A stretch of 64,000 bases of DNA. Source: Haemaphysalis longicornis. Its lineage: Eukaryota; Arthropoda; Arachnida; Ixodida; Ixodidae. Of this stretch, positions 1 to 10,456 are shown one piece after another. The translations under genes were made by a program, and so were the position numbers. Where the stretch lies: positions 157,159,824-157,223,823 of the forward strand of contig CM023451.1 of the NCBI GenBank assembly GCA_013339765.2. Direction: 5' to 3'. The notes below the pieces were generated by a model, which did not search any database, was not told the DNA's origin, and worked only from the letters and a program-made list of their open reading frames with translations. How positions within the stretch are numbered: position 1 is the stretch's first letter; the number at the start of each line of letters is the position of its first letter.

Positions 1-790
1 GGAACTAACTATGCAAAATCACAGCCTTTATATCCCTAGAACAGTATTTGCTGTGTCGCTTATTAGCATAAAATTTCGACTGCAGGAGAAGTTCATTTCG
101 TTGGAAAATGTAAGAGGGCAGGGCAGCAGCGGAGGAGTTTGGCTAAATCGATACCTTTCTCTTACGTCCCTTCGCCGCACCTGGCTCAGCGATTAACATG
201 TTGAAGTTTTTATCTTTGTCTTTTGGCCTCCCGCGTTTTGTTATAGTACGATCAAGCTGGAAAATGGCGACCTGTTCTCCTTGAGGAAACGTAGGCTTCC
301 GTGTCCTTCCGCTTGATCTGTTTAACGTTAAACATGATTTATTTCTTCCCCTTCTTCCTCTTTCTCCTTCTTTTCTATTTCCCACTTTGTCTCCTTATAT
401 TTTGCATTTTGTGAAAGGTCAATAATAATCAGTTCAAAGAAGAATGGCTTGGGCTCTGAACAAGGGTTTTCTTGTCGGGTACCTTGTTCCTCTTGCCATT
501 CAAATTTACCCCGGAGCGTTTTTTTCTCGCTTGCACGTAGTAGATATCACTCGATTACTACTGAACAGCTTCTTTGTTTTTTTGTAACTTTTAGGGGACC
601 CATACCTGACGGCAGAATCGAAGCCTCGTTGACGCAACAAAAACCATTAAGGATGAAAAAACGAAATAGGTCTACATCCTCAAAACAGTAAAATGCCAGC
701 CTGTTTCCGCCAGGCGGAATAAAACCAGTGGTGAAATCATGCATAGTCGGATTATTTACCTACAAAGTAAAACGCCTGTGGAACCTTTCA
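1..790. other. Unassigned sequence
   Basis: T-rich on plus with short open frames in several registers. No domain, splice-paired exon or repeat was recognised. Confidence 0.5.
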
Positions 791-792
791 GC

Positions 793-1015
793 ACAGTTGT
801 TTTCTTTGTATTGTTGTTGTTGTTGATGCTGTTGATGTCGTTGATGCTGCTACTACTGCTGCTTTTGTTGTTGGGGCTGCTGCTGGTGTTGTTGCGCCAT
901 CGTTGTTATCTTCGTCGTCATCGTTATTGTTTTTGTTGTTGTAGCCGTCGTTGCTCTTGTTGTTGATGTTGTTGTTATTGTTGATGTCGTCGTCGTTGTT
1001 GTTGTTTTGTCGCAC
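793..1015. repeat. Imperfect TTG/CTG trinucleotide-rich tract
   Basis: About 220 bp of interrupted TTG, CTG, GTT, TCG and GAT triplets. It gives open frames coding low-complexity poly-Leu on plus and Asn/Thr-rich peptides on minus. No start context, domain or splice signal supports a gene. It reads best as a decayed triplet microsatellite. Confidence 0.85.
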
Positions 1016-1544
1016 TGGATCATTTTCGCCGTTTCCGTCTTGCTCATTTACCCTGTTTTGCAGCAGCAGCTGCCATATTATAAGGTTGGGAGTGGCTAAT
1101 ATGTTCGGCCTGTAATAAACAGCCCTGGCGCAAAGTCCGCGGAAACCTAAAAATGTTAGCTGTACCCGTAATTCGCGTTACCCGCCCACTTGGCTGGGCA
1201 GCGAATCAGAACAGGCGCGGAGGGAGGCGTTACGTAACGCGCCCTTGAGCGCTCGCTCAGCCAGCCGTCGTGGAGCGGTTACAAAGTGCGCGATGCGTTT
1301 CGGCTAGCGAAGTGGTTTGGCGCCGTAATAAGCCGGAGCAAGCCGCCACGCTGTCCCGTTATAACAAGCAATACCTTCTATGACTAACTATCACCACCGT
1401 CACAATAGACGCACTGCCATCCGTCATCACGTTGCTTGATTGGAGTTTGTTTTTTAACCTTTGGCAGCAATCACTGAATTTCTGACTGGCTTGAATAAGA
1501 AGAATTCTGTTCCTTGGCTGAACACCAGCTAGCAGGACACATAT

Positions 1545-1870
1545 TCTACGTTTTAGGCGGCGTGATGGCAGCTTTTCCAAAATCTTGTTTGGGTAGGATG
1601 TCCACCACAGCCACCAAAATCGTTAACAACCCCATCGCAGTTTCGACACACATCCGCCTGGTATGGATGCCAGAGCCCTCGTCTCTCCCGGGGAACAAGG
1701 TGGCACACGAAGCAGCCCGAGGATACACCAACCACGCTGGCTTCGAATCCGACAACGTGCCGTCTGCAACGAAGGGAGGGACAGACTGGCACGGGCAGTA
1801 TGGAGTATAGTGCCTACATTATACTCGCTAGTGTGCCGACCTCGTCCTCCCGGAAGGCACCGCAAGTGAT
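1545..1870 (+). pseudogene. LINE RNase H domain fragment
   Basis: A translated segment near 1640-1740 reads IRLVWMP, then LPGNKVAHEAARG. This matches the last catalytic block of the RNase H domain in I/Jockey-type non-LTR retrotransposons (W-x-P-G-H, G-N-E/K-x-A-x-x-x-A-R-G). The His of the usual PGH is replaced (PEPSSLPG). The frame breaks about 1807, and no reverse transcriptase lies nearby, so it is a dead fragment. Confidence 0.7.
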
Positions 1871-2627
1871 GAATGCCGGTGGCGGCGTCATGGAGCCCTG
1901 CCAGGCTGAAGGGTGCGGGCCGCGCCGCTTTCGCAACCATGGCAAAAGGACTACTGCATTTTGGCTTTCATTCAGCTGACCACACCTGGTATTGACGGAG
2001 CAGACTACAGCTTTCAGAGTTTGTTTTGAGGCTTTGACTGCCGCGATCACTTTGAATATCGCGACTGCTGGTTGCGCAATAACTTCCACATGTGCAGTAA
2101 AATTCTGGGTTTTGAATATCTCGTCCTCTTGAAGGTGTGTTGTAAGACCGTTCTAACCGTAGAGGCTTTATTTTTTAGGTAACTTTCTTTAACAAAGTAT
2201 GTGAAGTGCGTGCTTTATTTTATTCGACATGTAAACACAAGCATGTTTTGAGCTGAAGCAATTTTTGTGCTTGCAAAAAGCACAGGGCTTGCTCCCCATC
2301 AGACGTCGTAGACAGCAATCCTTTCAAGAAAAAAATCCTACCTCTAGGACGTGTTCTCCTCTGAAGCAGCCTTTATCCCGCTTTCAGAACAAATATTTTT
2401 AAAGGAGACCTGTTTTATTGAGGATTCTCGCTCTTTGGAAGAGCACGTGTTTAACCTCTTTACCCGTAGCTGCAGCTGATTTCTTTACAAACATTCCTTT
2501 CTTTCGTGGACCCTTTTTCTTCAGCTTCAGGATAGGCGTACTCTAATAAATCCACTGGCACAAGTGGCACTTTTACACCTCGGTGTCTCTGGAGTAGGCT
2601 GGATCGATGTTGAAGAATGGCTGTTCC

Positions 2628-2848
2628 GTTGTGCTGCTGAGCCCTTGGACTCAGATTCTATTCCCGGCCGCGCGGCCGCTTTTCTGATGGAGTTGAAAAG
2701 CAAAAAAAAAAAAAAAACACGTGTGTCCGATATTTGGGAGCACGATAATAACCGCAGGTCGTCAAAATTGATCTGGAGCCCTTCACTATGGGCCGCCTGA
2801 TCCGCTGTGAAGCTAGGTGCGTTAAACCTCATAATCAAATCAAATCGT
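2628..2848 (+). mobile_element. Ruka-like SINE, decayed
   Basis: The order of blocks matches the better copy at 12461: a box-B-like ATTCTATTCCCGGCCGC, then GCTTTTCTGATGGAG, a body with GGAGCCCTTCACTA, and a GTGCGTTAAACC tail. The body carries a run of 16 A at about 2702-2717. The 5' box A is poorly conserved. Ruka is a known tRNA-derived tick SINE; assignment here is by memory and by similarity to the second copy. Confidence 0.7.
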
Positions 2849-2849
2849 C

Positions 2850-5800
2850 GTTGAAGAATGCGCGGAGACTCTCGCTGTTGGTTCGCAGTCTGTGCAGCAC
2901 CATCTTTAGTACCAGCAGTTCATGCTTCTTCAGACAGCAGCGTGTGGTGCATTTTCAACTGGGGGAGCGCCGAACGTTGTCGGCACTAGATCGTCAGGAC
3001 TCAGCGATTCGGCGCTCTTAATGACTGAAGCAAACAGGACTTTCAAGTCGGCACACCTCGACACACCTATGCCTGGATATGGTCGCAATATATTCGGCGG
3101 CATAATGCGTAGGCTTCCATCAGAAACAATTTTATCGAATCCACAGCACTTTTGAAAAACACAACCACTGCAAAGTCGCCGAACCCGTTTTCATCTACCC
3201 GAGACCGCTTCGGTGACTAGCAGCAATCGTATTGAACTTTTCTTCAGTCACAGTTGTCGATTTTCAGCACAAGAAAAGAGCCTTTCCTGTGTATGATGGG
3301 GCTCAGTTTCCCAGCACTGAAACATGCGCAGCATTTATACGTGTACACACACGAAGCATGTCTGATGCAAAGTTTAGACCCTGTTACACGCACTTTAGTC
3401 CCTTTCACACGCACAATCAATGTTCACGAATAAACACAAATTAACCGCAAAAACAATACTCAGGTCAGGCAAGCAAGCCGCGTTATGGTTTTCAAGGCTC
3501 CGATGGTCGCGCAATATTCACCACTAAAACTGGCCAACTCTCAGGGCCTCTTTTCCAAGGATAAGCGTAGGATATCGATCTAACACATACGACAGTTTGA
3601 GCGATCTCTGTAAGGAGGATCGATGAAATTACCTGCGGAGGCCGATTCCATACTCGCTCAATATCTTTCCGGTAACTAATTTGGTATGGGCCGTGAAGGA
3701 AGCCCGCTTGCTCTACAGAGCATCATTCGGGTCGAGACTCTGGTGATTTAAGCGAGCTGCAGCAGCTATCTATGGTTTCATTTTCAGCGTTGCACGAATT
3801 CCAAGAAGCTCCAAGAAGCAGCGTTTGAGAGCTTCTGGTGCATTCTTAAACGCTCCTCTGTGGTAACTTACAAGGTAGTCGTACGTCGTGGTATGGCCAC
3901 GCGGTCCTAGGTTGCACCATGCCTCCACGGTTTGCTTGTTTTGCGGCCATGCGAACCGTTCCACTGGACGCGGTTGAAGGGGCCAAACACGGTGCATATC
4001 AGGGCTAGACAACCTTGCCTTGTTGTGTGTGCACACATCCGAGTAGCGTCACGGGTTAGTAATAAGTGGTGGCTGAAAAAAAGCGCTGCATCTGCGCGAC
4101 TTGGCGACCCTCGGCTTCCGGATTCCGTTAAGTGACCTGCCCTGGCCCCGTGTGACAGGTTCAGCCAGTTCTTACCCCAGGTGCAACTTCCCTTTCAGTA
4201 AAAACCCCTAGACCGCCGGAGGTTCGGGAAGTAACCAGGGGACAGGAGCTGAGCAGACAGACCTGCTGGTGCCGGGGGTTTCGTGGGGGTCCAAGCAGGT
4301 CGTAGCCCAGCGATGTAGTCGCGCGCCACATGGTCGATGCTAGCAGCTTCCCGAGGCTGTGAACCAGTTGAGAGGGGGCGCTCAAACAATTCTGGATTTC
4401 AGGTCACGTTGCGATGTTCGAACGTTGCCAGGCTGCCAGTGCGTTTCCGGCGTCAGTGGGCGTAGAGCCGGGAGTTGGAGGATAACCGAAGAGAATATTC
4501 GAAGCACGGTAAAGGTGACAGTAGACCAAGCGGTATAGTACGTGCACACAGTGTCTCCTTCATGGGCAAGTGACGTCGCACATGTTGGTTGGTTGGTTTG
4601 TTGGACCCTTGAATCATAACGCATACCCACGCGGGGAATTGGCCAAGAAGCTGCATGTAAGGATTGGGCTGTGGCCCTGTTTATTTTAGAGAAAAAAGTG
4701 AATACAGTTAGAGAAAAAGTTTGAGATAAAAAAAGAAATATTGGGATATAACATAATTGTCAGGAAACAAAATCACGAATGAAGAAATAACTGTCTAGCA
4801 GGGCATCCGGCCTGTCGCCGCCGCAAAGGAGTGAAAAGCGAGCACAGCAACTCTGTGGTAAACTTGACGGAAGCACTCAGGGAAAGAACAACGGTGGAAG
4901 ATAACGGGAGATTAAGTGTTGGTCATCATATGGTTGTAACTGCTGTTTTTACTTTCATTTGTAGCCAATACCAATGCGGGCATCGGCGCAATAACGGGAG
5001 CTTTTGGGGGCTAATACGTACACTTCATAAAACTAGAAAATCAACACCTGAAAATGGATATTAGGAAGAGACCACACTGTCACACAAGGGACTTGGTAAC
5101 AAGAAAATATCGATGCAAGAACTCAGAAGAGGATGGAAACATCCAATGTTTTTATTGACAAAAATACACGCCTAACGGGGTAGACACGTAGTCTCTCAAA
5201 TGTACGCGTGAGTGGCTCTGACAGAAACCCAGGAATGTGGCCCCGACGGAAAGCAGCACGGCCATTGAAAGAGTAATCGAACTCTAACCGCAAGTTCACT
5301 CTGTCTCATTACAATACAGCGGCAACAGACCAAAACGGTCTATTGCTTTGCATTCAACTCCAAAAGCACAGAGGCCGGGGAATGTCACACGGGCCTGGTA
5401 CATGTTTAGTTCCATCGGAATAACCTTATTTATGCAGGAATTGCGGAAACCTTAATATACAGTAGAAACATTAACCGCCGTGGGCTACGAAAAACAACGT
5501 AAATTTTGAGAACCAAGCCCTTCCGTATTCGTTATAAAACTAAACGATATAGTTAATTCATATGTTACTATATCTTAGTTAACTGGCACCACATTAAAGC
5601 AGAACGCCAGTTTTTTCCTCGTCACAGAGATGCTGAAGAAGATCGGCGGCAAGTGTTCATCTTTCTCTCTCTCTCTCCAAAATAAAGTGGCAGAACACAA
5701 CAATATAATAGTTATACATTTTATTTCTCAATGATTTTACTTCACAACGGTGGCTTGCATGCTTCCTGCTTTGCTATTATCGTCAAACAAACCAAGCCAA

Positions 5801-6600
5801 CGAGAGAAGAAGACAGGCAGGACGAACGCGTGCTCTCACTTGTTGAATGCAGGGGATTGAAGCCAAGGCAACTCCGCTTGCCGCAATGTTAGTCAGACGC
5901 TCCAACGTCACATCTAGCAACGCCGAGATGAAAATGCCTGTCCCGCTCACCGTGTTTCTGCCAGGGGTTTCTCAACTTGGCAAAGGGGTTGCGTTCCTCG
6001 GCCGTCTAGTTTGTCATTATTGGATTTTTTTTTGTCGCAGCGCTAGTGGCATATTTACTGCTGTAATTCAGAGATTTTGTCATTTATTTTTTGTAATAGT
6101 ATTCAGACCACGCGTTATCCGGAGTATTGGCTCTGCCGACTTCGAACAAGTGATTCCCGTGTAAGAGCAGTTGTCAACGCTGAGGATACAGCAGGGAAGA
6201 AGAAGACGGAAAAGGAACGTAAAAGAGAAAGATCGAGAGAAAGATTGCAAGCAGGCAAGGAAAAAAAAACCTTATGCACATGATCATAACCACCAGGAAA
6301 GTTAATAAAGGATAACAAAAAGCCCCCTTTGTACTCCGTTTGCCACAAGACATTTATGTGGAATCTCAGAAAAGATTTTCGCGTTCAGGTGCTGATTTAG
6401 TAAGGTGGTAATTCATTTTTTTTAGAACAGGGGTAATGGACGCCTTGAGGGGGTTAACTACCATTCCGTCAACTTACAAAAGTCTGCTCGGCAGAGTATC
6501 GCGTTCGCATCCTGCCTTGTGATCGGAATAGACAGGAGAGTTCCATTGTGGTGTGCCTGCTGTGCTTCTTCTTCCGCCATCTCATTTCCAGCGAAGCCAC
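2850..6600. other. Unassigned intergenic sequence
   Basis: Only short frames (up to 105 codons) without recognisable domains. A short TCTC tract lies near 5661-5676. No gene could be supported. Confidence 0.5.
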
Positions 6601-6629
6601 AGTGACGTGGTATCCACTGAAGCCCCACC

Positions 6630-7045
6630 ATGTGGTCCTTTTCGTTGGACCCGCAGAATCGACATGAACGCCTTCACAGGCTCGATGCAGAGCACAGGTT
6701 CTGGCTCAGTCTAGCTCCTCGACTTCGCCAAAGTGAAGAGACATTGGTACACCGGCTGGGTCTTGGAGTAGCATTGACCCGGATGTATCTCCACACAATC
6801 GGACGGGAGGACAGCCTGGACTGCCTCCTGTGCAGATGTCCTGAGACTATCGAACATTTGCTTAGCGCTTGTCCAAAGTAGTCTAGTGAGCGAAAGAACC
6901 TTGAGGCAGCATTACTACGCTGGGACACTCGCCCTCTGTCCAAACAAAAGATTTTGGGCACGTGGGCTGACAGCACGAAACAAAGCCTAGCCGTTAAAGC
7001 CCTCCTTATATTTCTTAGTGACGCCTCTCTGCATTCTCGGATCTA
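6630..7045 (+). pseudogene. LINE 3'-terminal coding fragment (post-RNase H zinc-knuckle region)
   Basis: The frame has HRLGLGVALTRMYLHTIGR, then DCLLCRCPETIEHLLSACP. This is the C-x2-C-x(n)-H-x4-C region that ends many arthropod I/Jockey-like LINE ORF2 proteins. An in-frame TAG at 6880 breaks it. Beyond the stop the similarity continues to about 7045 (a LLIFLSDASLHSRI-type end). AT-rich 3' tail sequence with an AATAAA near 7332 follows. Confidence 0.75.
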
Positions 7046-8214
7046 GGTTGCGACAAAATTTAACAGACTGCGAAATAATGCCTCAGTAGATTTTTTTCTC
7101 ATGGACGATAGTCATGTGCTGAAAAGTGGACTGTAATCATCTGATTCAGCGCCCCGTTACACGTGAGGCTTATTGGTTTTACTGCTTGTACATAGTTCAT
7201 TTTTCGCTTCCATTATCATTTGCTATACCTCCCATATTCATTCATTTCTCTTTATGTCCTTAGTACCCTCCCCCCAGTGGGAAGTAGCAGGCCCAAGATA
7301 ATTTTCTCAGGCCGACCTCTTCTACTTTGCAATAAACATTCACACACACCCTCTCTCTCTACAAAAGCCTGTAAGCGTCTTTAAAAAGTACATACTCGGT
7401 ATATAAAGAAGCGTAGTCAGTGAAATGCAGAAAGGTAGGTTGTAACCTGGTTAGTGAAACCTTAATTGTAGCAATGGTAAAAACGGTGCGTCGGGCCAAA
7501 TAACTTTGCCTCCAACATTTGTCCCACACGTGATTAGAGTGCAATCATGCTGCGGTAGCTAATAGATGGATGCCCACTGATCAGTGTGCGAGGCATAGCG
7601 GTAACTAAAGCATGACGCTCCTGTTAGGAAAATATCGTAAACTGTATATACCTCGCATAAGAACCGTTGAGGAATAACGACTCCGTCAAATTCCCCATGC
7701 GAGATGATTTTTTGTGCTGTTTTGCCGTTTGGTTTAAGTAGGTATCCGGTTGTGTGCATGGAACCTTATCTTAGAAGGAGCGACCGGTGGCCTGGATCCC
7801 GTGCCCCCTTCTGGAAGTCTCTATACTGGCTTGCCACCATAATAGATGGATCTATTTTATGCAGTACACGCCTGCGCAATATAGAGAGAGAAGAACACCG
7901 CTTCTCTTTGTTGTGCAACCGAGCAAGGTCCCAGTATCGAAAAAAAAGGCAGCATCTCCACTCCGTGGATGATGGCGAGGGTGCGGAGTACGGGGACTCG
8001 AAATGACATCCAAGTTGCGCCCGAGTGACATCTGATATGTGCCCCGACCGGCATTCGATTTGAGGCGTGAGTTGCACCTTGATTTCGCTTTATTTTCGCT
8101 TGATGGTGGTGTGCGCACGGATGGACGCGACGGACACTGGGAGGTCCTAACGCACTCCGCACCGTTACAGGCGAAGGAGTAAGCCGTTTGACTCTCGGGT
8201 ACTAACTGACGGTC

Positions 8215-8295
8215 GTAGCCCAATGGGTAAGACGACTGAGACTGACGCTGCCTGGTCTAGCAGACACAGGCTCGAGTCCTGCCGGTGCCTGTGTG
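8215..8295 (+). mobile_element. tRNA-derived SINE head
   Basis: A box-A-like TAGCCCAATGGGTAAGACG is followed about 45 bases later by box-B-like GGCTCGAGTCCTG. No cloverleaf with a proper acceptor stem could be built, so this is a SINE head or tRNA pseudogene. A related sequence lies at 30615-30710. Confidence 0.5.
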
Positions 8296-9499
8296 ATTTT
8301 TTGCGATTTTGAATGCTATGCGCACGGACGCGGATGGACACTGTGCGGTCTTAAGTTACTCCACACCTAAAACACATTCTGGCAAACGTGATTTGCTCGT
8401 TGCGGTGGCTCGCAAGAGAAACATCCAGCACAGCAGTATTTACATGTCTACTGAGCCCGTTGTTATACAGCTCCACTCATCCGAACGGTAGCTCGTCCTC
8501 AAAGCTTTTCCAGGACGTACAAGAACATGCGTCACAACTAGCGGCCACATCGATCGTGCACGCGGTCGCTATGTCTGGACCGGCAGCAATAGGGGCAGCC
8601 AGTAGCAGAGGAAAATGTGAGGGGAATGCTGACTGGCTTGTTCTGCGTAGCAGATAAATGTATTGTTTGATATATTGGAGGATTGTGTTGTGAAGCGGGA
8701 AAACAACGCAATCAGGGACTTAAGTTTCCATGCTGTGTGCATGGCGCCGCATGTATACGAGCGGAGGGACAACTCTGCGCAGGTATTTTGAGTTCCCACG
8801 AATGACGTGCTATTCATCGACATTTAGTACTCACTCTCGTCACACTCAACAACAACAACGCAGCACCGGCCACTTGAAAAGGGCCTTACAATCATCACAG
8901 TATTTCAGCTACGCTGCTAGAAGACACGATCGTCGTATTTTTAGAGACACCATCGTAGAAATGAAAAATCAATGAAGCCTAGCTTTCAAGCATCAGCGAG
9001 TTGGTGCATCATGGATACAAAACGGAACGAGCGCACCCTTTGGTGAAGCATATGATAGAGGAGAAGGTGTACGCCGGCCACCCTCCTGCTCTCGAACGGG
9101 AGGGAGGGGAGGAGTGGGTGGCATGGCATTCTTATACACATTGAGGAGAGGGATTGGGATCTTTCTCCCAGGAGGGAAGCAAGCAAATGAATTAGTGAGG
9201 ACCCCGGGATCGATATCAATGACGTAGAACCATTTGACTGAAGAGGACGGCCAGCTGCTAGGTTATACAAAGACATCTTTTTTTCTCGGGTTTCCCTAAA
9301 GTTTTATTGCACTTTCATTGCACAAAACTGGCCGCGTATCTTCTTACTACGCTGCCAATATCAAAAGACGATGGTCATTGAGTAGTCAAACACGTGTATA
9401 GATATGAAGTTTGAGTAGTGGCAACAGAGTGCTACAGAAAATATTGGCCACATATCTGCTAGCTTCGCCCCTTATGCGGGACAGTTAAGAAAATGTCAT

Positions 9500-9680
9500 C
9501 CAATGCTGCGATTGTATAATTACAATGCATTTATTTTTGTTCATTGGCTGCGTTTGACTTTTATTTTGTTATGTTTCACCATTGGTCTCACCTGCAGTGT
9601 TGTTCAATTAGCAACCCCTTTCCTGTATGCTAAATTTGTGTATTTGTTTGTTTATAATAAACTGAAGCTGAAACTAAAAT
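9500..9680 (+). mobile_element. LINE 3' end fragment
   Basis: T-rich sequence ends in tttataataaactgaagctgaaac, the poly(A)-signal plus short-repeat tail typical of arthropod non-LTR elements. No coding part was seen next to it. Confidence 0.4.
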
Positions 9681-10252
9681 AAGACAGTCATCTGCAGCCC
9701 CTCTCATGTAAATTCCTCTCTGGTATCCCCCGCCCAGCTGTCACGCTCTTGCCCTTCCGTTCTGCTCCTCTCATGGTAAACTTGATGGGGGTTTGCTCAA
9801 ATCAATTCAAATTTCCCGCACCGCACTGCGCCATTTCTGGGGTCTTTTGTCACTGTTTCGCTGTCCGCTGTTGTGCTGGTACTGTCGCACTGTTTGCCAC
9901 GAGGTCGAACTCGGGCGTGACACGGTTTTGCATTTTTTTTCTCAATCATTGTTTTTAACGCGTTTTTTGTGTTATTGGTCTCGCAAAAATCTATTTCTAA
10001 ATATAAGAACACTGGTAATATCAATTACGTATGTATTAGTTTTTTGTCTTAAATATGCAACGACGAAGTATGCTATAAGATTTGCTAGTTCGACAAGGTT
10101 TTACCTATTTAAATGCCTTGTTCACGAATTCTTCTAACTTGAAAACGGCGGACGCCTCTGCGTGTGTTCGTTGCGTGCTCCCTGTACTGCCGTCACCATG
10201 TGCAGGACACACAATACGCAAGTGCTCCAGCAAAGAAATTGTTCGTGCAGTT

Positions 10253-10456
10253 CTATTGGATTGGCCTAGTTTCCTCGTCCGGCAAAGCGTCAGCAATGAC
10301 GTTCAGTATCCAGTCCACGTAGTTGGAAACCTTGGTGTAAACGCCCGGGTACGAGGCCGACCCGCAGCCTACGCCGAAAGAGACGACGCCGATGGCCTCG
10401 AAGAAGGTTCGCCCGAACGACTGACCCTTCGTCACCAGCGGGCCACCAGAGTCTTG
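10253..10456 (-). CDS. Protease exon 8: catalytic Ser exon and stop
   Basis: Residues 393-459 and a TAG stop at 10255-10253. The first codon is CAA (Gln), directly followed by DSGGPL, so the joined active-site loop reads C-Q-Q-D-S-G-G-P instead of C-x-G-D-S-G-G-P. S395 is the nucleophile. VSFGVGCG and PGVYTKV complete the S1 pocket and C191-C220 pair, with Phe in place of the usual Trp215. The helix Y-V-D-W-I is followed by an acidic 17-residue C-terminal tail. The acceptor ctgttcttccctccag|CAA is strong. AATAAA motifs on this strand occur at 9535-9530 and 9308-9303; either could serve as a poly(A) signal. Confidence 0.93.
   Translation of the reverse strand, partial: QDSGGPLVTKGQSFGRTFFEAIGVVSFGVGCGSASYPGVYTKVSNYVDWILNVIADALPDEETRPIQ

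Noticed and set aside
739..966. Poly-Leu open frame
   Set aside because: Product of a TTG/CTG triplet tract; no start context, domain or partner exon.
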